Part shown: one piece after another, positions 7,264 through 14,233 of the stretch
Layout of the letters: each line of letters opens with the position of its first letter
Position numbering within the stretch: position 1 is the stretch's first letter
Source of the DNA: Anaerolineaceae bacterium
GTDB taxonomy: Bacteria; Chloroflexota; Anaerolineae; Anaerolineales; Anaerolineaceae
DNA length: 14,237 bases
Assembly: GCA_014860845.1 (NCBI GenBank)
Contig: JACZIY010000261.1
Span: 1-14,237, forward strand
Reading direction: 5' to 3'
The notes under the pieces: generated by a model
Told to the model about the DNA's origin: nothing
Seen by the model: only the letters and a program-made list of their open reading frames with translations
Databases searched by the model: none
Made by a program: the position numbers and the translations under genes

Positions 7264-7494
7264 TTACTCCACTCTTATCACACTCATCAAAGGCAGCCCT
7301 AAATCATTCAGCTTCGCCAACATGCCAAACAAAGCAGCCTGATCGATTACTTCTCCAACCATGATGGTTTCAGCGCCAAGAAAAGTGATGCTGAAGCCAT
7401 CAAACCATTCCGACCAGGTCTGGTCCAGTTTGCCGATGATCCTGATTTCATATTTCGCGTTTTGATCGTAAATTCGGCTGTTTGACATAATCAT
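7264..7494 (-). CDS. Small soluble protein of unknown function (76 aa, WSEWF type)
   Basis: The reading frame has a compact single-domain look. A beta-rich start (YEIRIIGKLDQTWSEWFDGFSITF) is followed by a glycine-containing turn and a helical end VIDQAALFGMLAKLNDLGLPLMSVIRV. Small proteins with the same pattern (a YEIRVxGxL...WSEWF core and a VxDQAALxGLL end) are, to my recollection, frequent in Chloroflexota and some other bacteria, often beside transporters or proteases. No function is known to me. It has no membrane segment or signal. It starts 7 bp after the stop of the HEVGH protein gene and is probably co-transcribed. Two start codons are possible (7494 or 7488); neither has a strong Shine-Dalgarno sequence, so translation may be coupled to the gene before it. 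Confidence 0.75.
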   Translation of the reverse strand: MIMSNSRIYDQNAKYEIRIIGKLDQTWSEWFDGFSITFLGAETIMVGEVIDQAALFGMLAKLNDLGLPLMSVIRVE

Positions 7495-7501
7495 CTTTAA
7501 T

Positions 7502-8338
7502 TCAGGACCATAAAACTAAATACCCAGGAAACACACCCCAATAATATACTGAAGGTGCTTGATGTTTTGTGATCTTGGGGTGAAATAATGTGCCTTTCCT
7601 CCGCAGGAACCCAAACACGGCTGGCGCAAGAAGAATTCTGATGACCAGGTAAATCCAATGCATGGCCATACAGATCTGCAGCAATGATTTAATTGCCTCC
7701 ATACCCTCCGGCAACAATCCCTGACTGATCAAATATCCAGCCAAAAAATAGAGCAGGAAGGGACTGTTCAAAATCAGTAATGAGATTAAAGAAGCATTCT
7801 GGTGGAATCCCAGCAAGATCCATATCTCATAATTCAGGTATCCGCCGATCAGAATGAAGACCAACCCAAGCACTGCCACCCAGACCAAGGACCATCCGAA
7901 CGATATCAACCAGGAGAAATCCGTTATAGTCGGCTCAAAAAACAATCCTGCCAGGATCACGACGCCTTCCACCAAAAAAGCCATCACCGCGTACATCCGC
8001 AAAGGGATGGCATAGGCGGACTTGCTGGAACGGCAGAGCATGGCAACCAGGAACGCAAGCGTCAAATTAAACACTGTCCCTCCCAGCACGATGAAAACAA
8101 AGTCTTCAGGTTGGATCGTTTGATTAGTAGATGTCATGCCAAAAAATGGTGTAATGCGGATACTGGCATCCTCATATCCTTTCCAAACATAGGCAATATA
8201 ATGCCCAACCTCATGCACAAGGATCAGTAGGATGACTGCAAAAAGAAGTGCTCCAGCATATATACCAATAATCTGGCCGAAATTTCGGTTAAATTTTATA
8301 AGTCGTTTGTCTGTGATTAATTGATTTTTCATTAACAT
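7502..8338 (-). CDS. Membrane metalloprotease-like protein with HEVGH motif (M50-like)
   Basis: This 278-aa protein is mostly hydrophobic with about six or seven helices. The first helix ends in the zinc-protease motif HEVGH (42-46), as in site-2 proteases, and a following LGGTVFNLTLAFL segment resembles the G-x-x-x-N helix of the M50 family. The third zinc ligand of classical M50 enzymes (Asp in NxxPxxxLDG) is not obvious, so activity is uncertain; an inactive or divergent member is possible. I chose the ATG at 8338 because GAGGTG stands six bases before it; an upstream in-frame GTG at 8347 lies inside that site. The first 50 nt overlap the end of the CPBP gene in another frame, which suggests tight translational coupling. 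A role in cutting membrane proteins or peptides is an inference. Confidence 0.75.
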   Translation of the reverse strand: MLMKNQLITDKRLIKFNRNFGQIIGIYAGALLFAVILLILVHEVGHYIAYVWKGYEDASIRITPFFGMTSTNQTIQPEDFVFIVLGGTVFNLTLAFLVAMLCRSSKSAYAIPLRMYAVMAFLVEGVVILAGLFFEPTITDFSWLISFGWSLVWVAVLGLVFILIGGYLNYEIWILLGFHQNASLISLLILNSPFLLYFLAGYLISQGLLPEGMEAIKSLLQICMAMHWIYLVIRILLAPAVFGFLRRKGTLFHPKITKHQAPSVYYWGVFPGYLVLWS

Positions 8339-9173
8339 TTCGTTCACCTCTGATTCCCTTAAAAATAGTTCTGGACAGTATCACATTGAATACCGGAAAT
8401 AATAGAGTCAAGGTCAGCAAATAACCTGTCAACAACATCGGGTTGGATGTTTCAACCGCAAAAAACACCTGTCCGAGTGAATCCACCAGGTAATGAGACA
8501 GGATAGCCGGAACAACACTCCTGGCCTTAAACGTTAGATATCCCCAACCGATCCCAAAACAAAAAGCCATGACAACACCTGGGATCGCTTGAGCAGGAGC
8601 TTGGTTTATTAAGTTCGAAAAATGGAATAACCCAAAAAATAATGCACTTAGCGTCACAGACATCCTTGTCGAAAAAACCTGGCGACACTTCGAAAGGATC
8701 AAGCCCCGGAAAGCCAACTCTTCCCAGATACCCGGTACCAATGCCAGTAAGAAATATCCCCAACCGATCACATCCGGGTCAGGTTGGATATCTGGTTTAT
8801 CAAACACAGCTAGGAGATCTAATTTAAAAATTCCCATACAGAGTGAAATAATCGTTGCCAGACTAGCAAAAATCAGGAAAGATACTACGCCAGCAATTAG
8901 GATTTTTGAAGTTGCGTTCAGGTTTTCATTGAGCCAATCCCTTAGCTGCCTAAACCCCAAAATTCGTGGGAGAATGACCAGCACAACAATTCCGGTAAAA
9001 ATCATGCGCACCAAAACACTGGCAATGATGATTATTGGGAGTGGCCATTCCAATTTAACCAGCTGATCGACCAAACCCAGGATCGAATCTAGCTTAATAA
9101 AGACTGAAAACAATAGGACTGAAACAAAAAATTTCAGGATCAACATGGCTTTTCCAGATCTATTTTTCATCAT
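8289..9173 (-). CDS. CPBP-family intramembrane glutamic endopeptidase
   Basis: This 294-aa integral membrane protein has about eight hydrophobic stretches. The three signature motifs of the CPBP (Abi/Rce1-like) family are intact: EELAFRG with E151, E152 and R156; FHFSN with H184; and HYLVD with H227 and D231. The catalytic site therefore looks functional. Family members cut prenylated proteins, sortase or bacteriocin precursors, or give self-immunity; which applies here is unknown. The last 16 residues are polar and are encoded in the 50-nt overlap with the next gene. GAGG stands close to the first ATG (9173), and the second ATG (9170) is better spaced, so the start may be either. A 40-bp inverted repeat (9208-9247) precedes the gene. 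Confidence 0.92.
   Translation of the reverse strand: MMKNRSGKAMLILKFFVSVLLFSVFIKLDSILGLVDQLVKLEWPLPIIIIASVLVRMIFTGIVVLVILPRILGFRQLRDWLNENLNATSKILIAGVVSFLIFASLATIISLCMGIFKLDLLAVFDKPDIQPDPDVIGWGYFLLALVPGIWEELAFRGLILSKCRQVFSTRMSVTLSALFFGLFHFSNLINQAPAQAIPGVVMAFCFGIGWGYLTFKARSVVPAILSHYLVDSLGQVFFAVETSNPMLLTGYLLTLTLLFPVFNVILSRTIFKGIRGERNVNEKSINHRQTTYKI
8345..8350 (-). promoter_or_regulatory. Ribosome-binding site inside the CPBP gene that fixes the HEVGH-protein start
   Basis: GAGGTG on the minus strand lies six bases before the ATG at 8338 and within the coding sequence of the CPBP gene. It explains the overlapping arrangement and argues against the GTG at 8347, which is part of this site. Confidence 0.65.
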
Positions 9174-9207
9174 TTACCTCAAATTTCTAGTTCATTTGTC
9201 CATGATG

Positions 9208-9247
9208 GAGGAAATTTTCGACCCGACTCTCTGCCAAAAATTTCCTC
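9208..9247. repeat. 11-bp perfect inverted repeat before the CPBP gene
   Basis: GAGGAAATTTT (9208-9218) and AAAATTTCCTC (9237-9247) form a perfect 11-bp stem with an 18-base loop, extendable by two G-T wobbles. It lies in the 101-bp gap between the 65-aa membrane protein gene and the CPBP gene. There is no following T-run, so a plain terminator is unlikely. In the minus-strand RNA the downstream arm contains CCUC, which could alternatively pair with the GAGG ribosome-binding site at 9177-9180; an attenuator or RNA-processing site is possible. Confidence 0.55.
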
Positions 9248-9274
9248 TGGCTGTGATGAGTTAATTCAAACATC

Positions 9275-9472
9275 TTAATTTTTTCGAAAGATTCTCAATC
9301 CCCGGATGATCAGAATTGCACCCACTAATGCGAAGAAAGCAGCTGGGTAAATAATGACATTCACCAGGAAAGGTTCACCCATCGAAGTAACAATTTTGGT
9401 CAGATTGAGCACCACAAACACAGCAGCAATGCCCAATGAGACCAGGCCAGCAAATAATGATTTCTTGTTCAT
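9275..9472 (-). CDS. Small two-helix membrane protein (65 aa), unknown function
   Basis: The protein has a basic N-terminus (MNKKS), two hydrophobic segments (about 5-24 and 35-58) and a basic C-terminal end (RGLRIFRKN). This predicts a helical hairpin with both ends in the cytoplasm. AAAGGA eight bases before the ATG is a good ribosome-binding site, which together with the charge pattern argues for a real gene. No family was recognised. It is the first gene of the minus-strand group that continues with the CPBP protease 101 bp downstream. It could be a partner, regulator or substrate of the proteases; only the position suggests this. Confidence 0.7.
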   Translation of the reverse strand: MNKKSLFAGLVSLGIAAVFVVLNLTKIVTSMGEPFLVNVIIYPAAFFALVGAILIIRGLRIFRKN

Positions 9473-9533
9473 CTCGAAGATCCTTTCTTTGAAAGTAAAT
9501 CAAGTAATTCCTGATTTGATTTTCTAAGAAAGC

Positions 9534-9565
9534 TTGATGATTTGTGATCCTCAAATTTGATGATT
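9534..9565. repeat. Direct repeat TTGATGATT upstream of the membrane-protein/protease group
   Basis: Two exact 9-bp copies (9534-9542 and 9557-9565; AATCATCAA on the minus strand) are 23 bp apart start to start, about two helical turns. They sit 62-93 bp before the start of the 65-aa gene, in the only stretch where its promoter could be, just past the regulator gene's terminator. The placement fits an activator or repressor site, but the words are short and AT-rich. Confidence 0.35.
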
Positions 9566-9577
9566 CGGATGATGAAT

Positions 9578-9608
9578 AAAAAAATCCCTCAAAGTTATCA
9601 GAGGGATT
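9578..9608 (-). terminator. Rho-independent terminator of the MalT-like regulator gene
   Basis: In the minus strand AATCCCTC (9608-9601), a 10-base loop and GAGGGATT (9590-9583) form a perfect 8-bp stem running straight into seven T's. It begins 20 bases after the stop codon at 9629. This separates the regulator gene from the membrane-protein/protease group below it. Confidence 0.9.
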
Positions 9609-9628
9609 CCCGTCCGAAGATTAGTTTT

Positions 9629-12352
9629 TTACAACAACTTGAGATCTTTTGCTTTTTGTATCGCTTCCAGGCGTCTATGCACACCTAATTTGCTGTAGAT
9701 ATTCTGGACATGCGTACGGATGGTCGTTGGCGATAAATGAGTTTGGTTGGCGATTTCAGGCACACTCAGGTGGGAATTGAGCATACGCAGCACATCCATT
9801 TCCCGTTCACTCAGTGGATCGATCGGTTTTGCGGAATGTTCGTGCTTTTCAGGCTGCGTTGATGTGGTTGTGCTTTCAAACGAATCCAATAATTTCTGAG
9901 TGTAACCTGCACAGATTCCAGCTGACCTGGCCTGGGATAATAGTTGGCGCATCGCTTCACCCCCATCCACGAAGATTCGTACAAAATTCTCCGCTTCAGC
10001 AAGTTGCATTCCTCCTTCCAGGGCTTTCCGGGCTTCGGTGTTATTCCGCAACACATGATAGACCAATGCCAAAACGACATCCACCTCAATCAGCATCCCT
10101 GTCCAACCCAAATCCTCAATGACCTGCCGTTGTTCGTTGATGAATCGCAGGAAATCTTCAAGTTTTGTCCTGGTCTCAGCGTCTGCTTGAATAGAATACT
10201 GTCTGCAAAGTATCCGGGCATAAACTAATTTTTCCTGAATTTCCCAATCATAGGTTGATTTCTCGTTCAACCTCAAATCTTGTTTTTCAGCCCAACTATT
10301 CACTGAAATTTCATACTGTGGGTCTTTGGTTCTTTCTACCAATAACAATTTAGTACTGATCAAAAGTGCTTCCGCATATGAAGTTAATCTTGGATGGCTT
10401 CGCTCAGTTATTCCTATCAGGTCAGGAATTTGTACTTCTGCCCCTGACGTAATTTTCGTACAGGTCATGTAGTATTGACCTTTTACAACTACTTCTGTCA
10501 AGCCTATTTGCTCAACCAACGATAAACCACGGGTTAAATACTCTCTGGCTTGATCCAGTTGGTTCCATTCATAATAAACACCACCCATCATGATCAAGTC
10601 AATTCCATCCAGAATTTGATGGTCAATTCTTTCTTTTGTGTAAGCCAGGTTCTGCTTACCAATTCTTATTATCTGTTGTAACTGTCCTTTTTGTCTTGCA
10701 ATCACCATCTGGCCGTAACCAGCCACATGAATAGCGTAATGGTTACCACTGGACTTTCCCAATTCAATCGCCTGCGAAAATATTTGTTCTGCCTGATCAT
10801 GTTTACCCAGATCGAGATAACAAAGACCCAGCCGGAAGTACAAAGTCGCCCGGGCTGCAGTATCATTTGCGAGTTGATCACTGTCTAACGCTTTCTGAAC
10901 AATTTCCCGTTGTTTTGCAGTTGTATCCCCTCTAACCCGTGAGATAATCACCTGCAATACAGATATCTGGTTACTCAAGAATTGCCGACCGCTTCTATCC
11001 GCCCCCTCATCCAATGCATAATCCATTGCAAGGGTTGCTTCCGCCTGGGCTAATAGGTCTTCAGCAATATCCAGCGTCTTAAATTTGGCTGATTTCCATG
11101 CCTGTGCAATGCTTAAAACCGGTCTTGATCGAATCGTTTCCTCAGGTAAGCTTTCCAGCCACTTGCGAGTGATCCCAATTTCTCCCCGCTTAATTAAAGT
11201 TAAAGTATGTGTTTCAATTTGGCTTGCTGCAAAATCCATATCTTCTGTCTCAAAGGCATGATTGACCGCATCAGAAATATAACCGGCTTTTGAAAACCCC
11301 ACACTTGCCTGTTTATGTAATTCAGAAATTAAATCAGGCTGCTGTACCTGTAGTTGTTTCTGCAGCAAATCCGCAAACAAGTGATGATACCGGTACCAAA
11401 TCCGTTGATCATCTAATGAAACTAAAAAGAGGTTGGCTTTTTCCAGCTGCCAGAGAATAGCCAAACTGTTTTTATTGCCAGTAACAATCTCACATAAGTC
11501 ACCGGTTAGACGACCCAGGATGGATGTTTTTAACAAAAAATCCGTAATTTCCGGGGATTGCTGGTTGAGGACTTCCTCCAGGAGGTAATCCATCACAAAA
11601 CGGTGTTCACCTGAAAAACCATCCAAAAACGCTGAAACATCGTCTTTGTTTTGCATCGAAATGGCAGCCATCTGGAGACCTGCAATCCAGCCTTCTGTGC
11701 GTTGTTCAAGTCTCTCAATTTGGTCTACAGTAAGTTGCAGCTTCATAATTTTGTTGAGGAAGAAGGTCGCTTCTTTTTTTGTAAAACGAAGGTGCTTTGA
11801 TCGCACTTCACTGATTTGATTACGGACCCGCAGACGCGCCAAAGGCCAGGGTGGGTCAGATCGGGTGGAAATTACCAGATGCATATTGGGCGGTTGGTTC
11901 TCGATCAGATAAATCAACAAATCGTGAATTTCCGGATTAGAGATCAGGTGATAGTCATCCAACACAACAACAAAAGGTTGCGTAACTGCTAGAATTTCAT
12001 TGATCAGCGTGTTGATAAGTTGTTCAGTTTTTACAGTGTAATCCGGGTTTATTGAATCCAGAACATGCTGCCCAAATTCAGGATTAATTTTTTGAATAGC
12101 TGCAACGAAATATGTCAAAAACCGATTTCTGTCATTATCCCCATTATCTAAGGACAACCAGGTGGCTGGTCTGTTCCAACAATCAGTACATGCGCAGATG
12201 GCTGTCGTTTTTCCAAATCCTGCCGGTGCGGAGACCAACGTTAATTTTCGTGACAAATCCCCTGTAATAATCTTTTGTAAGGCAGGTCTCGGAACGAGTT
12301 TGGTTGATGATACAGGGGTGAATAATTTAGTTGGAAGGATCGGAACATCCAC
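9629..12352 (-). CDS. MalT-type LuxR-family transcriptional regulator (STAND ATPase)
   Basis: This 907-aa single-protein signal sensor has the architecture of MalT/LAL regulators. The N-terminus DVPILPTKLFTPVSSTKLVPRP is typical. Then come Walker A APAGFGKTT (42-50), Walker B FVVVLDDYH (127-135), a winged-helix part, a long helical TPR-like sensor region (about 370-830) and a C-terminal GerE helix-turn-helix (about 843-907: LSEREMDVLRML, recognition part LSPTTIRTHVQNIYSKLG). These proteins bind ATP and an inducer, oligomerise and activate transcription. The start is the GTG at 12352: the TTG at 12367 lies in the promoter. A near-consensus promoter predicts transcription start exactly on this GTG, so the message is probably leaderless. 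A cysteine cluster C53-x-C55-x-x-C58 follows the P-loop. It stands alone between two terminators; its targets and inducer are unknown. Confidence 0.93.
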   Translation of the reverse strand: MDVPILPTKLFTPVSSTKLVPRPALQKIITGDLSRKLTLVSAPAGFGKTTAICACTDCWNRPATWLSLDNGDNDRNRFLTYFVAAIQKINPEFGQHVLDSINPDYTVKTEQLINTLINEILAVTQPFVVVLDDYHLISNPEIHDLLIYLIENQPPNMHLVISTRSDPPWPLARLRVRNQISEVRSKHLRFTKKEATFFLNKIMKLQLTVDQIERLEQRTEGWIAGLQMAAISMQNKDDVSAFLDGFSGEHRFVMDYLLEEVLNQQSPEITDFLLKTSILGRLTGDLCEIVTGNKNSLAILWQLEKANLFLVSLDDQRIWYRYHHLFADLLQKQLQVQQPDLISELHKQASVGFSKAGYISDAVNHAFETEDMDFAASQIETHTLTLIKRGEIGITRKWLESLPEETIRSRPVLSIAQAWKSAKFKTLDIAEDLLAQAEATLAMDYALDEGADRSGRQFLSNQISVLQVIISRVRGDTTAKQREIVQKALDSDQLANDTAARATLYFRLGLCYLDLGKHDQAEQIFSQAIELGKSSGNHYAIHVAGYGQMVIARQKGQLQQIIRIGKQNLAYTKERIDHQILDGIDLIMMGGVYYEWNQLDQAREYLTRGLSLVEQIGLTEVVVKGQYYMTCTKITSGAEVQIPDLIGITERSHPRLTSYAEALLISTKLLLVERTKDPQYEISVNSWAEKQDLRLNEKSTYDWEIQEKLVYARILCRQYSIQADAETRTKLEDFLRFINEQRQVIEDLGWTGMLIEVDVVLALVYHVLRNNTEARKALEGGMQLAEAENFVRIFVDGGEAMRQLLSQARSAGICAGYTQKLLDSFESTTTSTQPEKHEHSAKPIDPLSEREMDVLRMLNSHLSVPEIANQTHLSPTTIRTHVQNIYSKLGVHRRLEAIQKAKDLKLL

Positions 12353-12358
12353 AATGTG

Positions 12359-12387
12359 ATTATACAATACACTTAATTACATATCAA
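12359..12387 (-). promoter_or_regulatory. Near-consensus sigma-70-type promoter of the MalT-like gene
   Basis: TTGATA (12387-12382), a 17-bp spacer and TATAAT (12364-12359) on the minus strand: 11 of 12 consensus bases at ideal spacing. With the last T of the -10 box at -7, +1 is at 12352, which is the G of the GTG start codon. This is the best promoter in the window. Confidence 0.8.
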
Positions 12388-12419
12388 AATTACAATGAGA
12401 ATCCCCCATATTACCTACC

Positions 12420-12452
12420 AAAAATAAAAAGAACATTAGGGGAATTTAATGT
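12420..12452 (-). terminator. Weak intrinsic terminator of the second ABC exporter operon
   Basis: In the minus strand ACATTA, an 8-base loop and TAATGT (12452-12433) are followed by TCTTTTTATTTTT. The stem is only 6 bp and AT-rich, but the long U-tract and the place (27 bases after the permease stop, before the regulator's promoter) favour a terminator. Confidence 0.5.
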
Positions 12453-12478
12453 AGCACAAAATAATGTGGTTTATGAAT

Positions 12479-13225
12479 TTAGTCTTTCTCCCTTAAAGAA
12501 ATAGTAGCTATTCCCACCACAATCAGACCATAAATCGGTAAAATCGCAAACATCACCCAATCATCCAGCAAGCCACCACCCGCGATCAACTCTTGTAAAA
12601 CTTCATTCGCGTAAAATAACGGGGTCAGATAACTTATTACTTGAGCCCAATCCGGTAGTTTTGCGACTGGAACGATAATGCCGGATAGGATGACGGAAAG
12701 GATCACCAGGGGAATAAACGGAAAGACCTGCCCTTCGTTTCTGGCAAAGTTGGATACCAACATCCCAATCGCCATACTGATCACCGCCAACAGCCACATC
12801 ACCAGATACATGGATGCAAATTGCGCCAAACTGAATCCCAGGTCAAATAACCAGTTCAGTTCCAACAACACAAGTAGACTCTGTGCGGTAGCCAGCACGG
12901 TATACGCCAGCAAATATCCAATAATGATTTCTATCTGTTGATACCCACTCACAAACATCTGCGCCATGGTACCGGCTGTTCGCTCCCGTACCAGAACAAT
13001 CGCTGTCAGAATAAAAGCGATGAAATGCACGATAAAAGCGGCATAGGGAACTGCATATGGACTGATGTTGAAGGATGGCGGCGCTAGTACATCAAAAACA
13101 AGTTTTATGAAATAAATGATGATTAATGGAAACAGGATGGATATGGCAACAAAGCGTCTATCCCGATGCAACTGATTAAGAACCCGGGCTGCGACCACAC
13201 CCATTCGGCTCAATGTGTTTTTCAT
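12479..13225 (-). CDS. ABC-2 type permease (short, DrrB/NodJ-like)
   Basis: This 248-aa membrane subunit has six helices (about 26-47, 57-79, 100-124, 133-157, 168-190, 223-243) and no large external domain, unlike the permeases at 4760-7258. The cytoplasmic stretch VRERTAGTMAQMFVSG (79-94) between helices 2 and 3 is the family's ATPase contact signature. The re-entrant part SGIIVPVAKLPDW (181-193) and TPLFYANEVLQELI match ABC2_membrane family permeases for drugs, polysaccharides or lipids. The start overlaps the ATPase stop as ATGA, so the two are translationally coupled. One permease gene suggests a homodimer with two ATPases. The cargo is unknown. It ends at a weak terminator. Confidence 0.92.
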   Translation of the reverse strand: MKNTLSRMGVVAARVLNQLHRDRRFVAISILFPLIIIYFIKLVFDVLAPPSFNISPYAVPYAAFIVHFIAFILTAIVLVRERTAGTMAQMFVSGYQQIEIIIGYLLAYTVLATAQSLLVLLELNWLFDLGFSLAQFASMYLVMWLLAVISMAIGMLVSNFARNEGQVFPFIPLVILSVILSGIIVPVAKLPDWAQVISYLTPLFYANEVLQELIAGGGLLDDWVMFAILPIYGLIVVGIATISLREKD

Positions 13226-14103
13226 TGGACACCTTCCTGGTTGATCTGCTTTTCATGGGCATTGATCATCTCCAATACTACCGCCTCGAGGGTTTGCTCT
13301 TCAATTTCTATCCGGTTAATGGTTGGATCCAATCCCAATTTGTGTAGTAACTTCGGCAATTGTTCCGGATAATGGCTTACCATCCTTGCTGCTACCGTAT
13401 TGCCCCGCTGCAATTTTATCTTTGCCTGCTGCTTCCATAATAATTGCCGGGGAGGTTCATCGGCCAGCAGAGTTCCTTCATGTAAAATTGCCAATCGATC
13501 GCAATACATGGCTTCCCCCATCTGATGGGTACTCACCAGGATGGTGGTGCCCTGCTGTGTCAAATCTCTGAAATGCTGCCAGAATGTTTCCCGTAATTTA
13601 GGATCAATGCCGGTCGTTGGCTCATCCAGAAAAAGAATTTGAGGGCGATGCACCAGTGCGCAGGCCAATGAAACACGTTGTTTCATCCCACCCGAAAATT
13701 TATAAACCTGGTCATGTGCCCGTTTTGTCAGACCAACAAAATCAATCACTTCGTTAATCCGTTGAGAGAAATTTTTGTTCTGGTGGGGATAAGCAAAAAA
13801 ACGAATGTTTTCAAAGGCTGTTAAATCCTCATACAAAGCTGGTGTTTGCGGCATATAACCAATCAAACCACGCACTTTTTGCTTTTGATTGATCGGGTTA
13901 GACCCCAATACGGAGAGGTTGCCCTTTGTTGGTTTCGTGGCACCAATTAAACAGCGTATCAGGGTCGTTTTCCCTGCTCCGTTTGGGCCCAACAAGCCAT
14001 AGATCTGTCCTTTGTTGATCGATAGATCCACATTTTTCAGTGCTTTTTGTTTTCCGAAGAATTTATCCAGATTCTGGACAATAATAGAAGCTGAGTCATT
14101 CAT
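13222..14103 (-). CDS. ABC-2 type exporter, ATP-binding subunit (second system)
   Basis: This 293-aa ATPase has Walker A GPNGAGKTT (39-47), Q-loop Q86, signature FSGGMKQRV (136-144), Walker B ILFLDEP (156-162) and switch H193 in STHQMGEA; all are intact. The C-terminal part (about 220-293) is shorter and unlike that of the ATPase at 3810, so the two systems are separate lineages rather than a recent duplication. AAGGAG before the ATG at 14103 supports the start. It is the first gene of a two-gene operon with the permease. The upstream 134 bp to the window edge hold a tandem 10-bp repeat but no convincing promoter hexamers. Confidence 0.94.
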   Translation of the reverse strand: MNDSASIIVQNLDKFFGKQKALKNVDLSINKGQIYGLLGPNGAGKTTLIRCLIGATKPTKGNLSVLGSNPINQKQKVRGLIGYMPQTPALYEDLTAFENIRFFAYPHQNKNFSQRINEVIDFVGLTKRAHDQVYKFSGGMKQRVSLACALVHRPQILFLDEPTTGIDPKLRETFWQHFRDLTQQGTTILVSTHQMGEAMYCDRLAILHEGTLLADEPPRQLLWKQQAKIKLQRGNTVAARMVSHYPEQLPKLLHKLGLDPTINRIEIEEQTLEAVVLEMINAHEKQINQEGVQ

Positions 14104-14205
14104 TATGGGCTCCTTGCATTTTCAGCATGAATGGCGTTAATTCAATTGTAGTCCTGATTTTGAAATATATTGGACAACACTATGAATGTGTTTTTATTCA
14201 AAACC

Positions 14206-14233
14206 TTAACAGTTAAAGTATTTTTAAAGTATT
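14206..14233. repeat. Tandem 10-bp repeat with overlapping palindrome upstream of the second ABC operon
   Basis: TTAAAGTATT occurs at 14213-14222 and 14224-14233, an 11-bp period (one helical turn). It overlaps the palindrome TTAACAGTTAA (14206-14216). It lies 103-130 bp upstream of the ATPase start, at the right edge of the window. Tandem sites one turn apart are typical of regulator binding, though it could equally serve a gene beyond the edge. Confidence 0.4.

Noticed and set aside
7256..7286. Bidirectional terminator between the exporter operon and the 76-aa gene.
   Set aside because: Only 4-5 bp GTGT/ACAC pairings without T-runs could be found.
7264..9472. Bacteriocin or lanthipeptide locus around the CPBP protease.
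   Set aside because: No precursor with a leader (GG or similar), modification enzyme or peptidase-ABC fusion is present; the 65-aa protein has two full membrane helices and no leader motif.
12353..12367. TTG start of the MalT-like regulator at 12367.
   Set aside because: The codon lies in the spacer of a near-consensus promoter and would not be transcribed from it.
14127..14216. A 29-aa plus-strand reading frame upstream of the second ABC operon.
   Set aside because: No ribosome-binding site or promoter is visible, its composition is AT-driven, and its stop lies in the tandem repeat.
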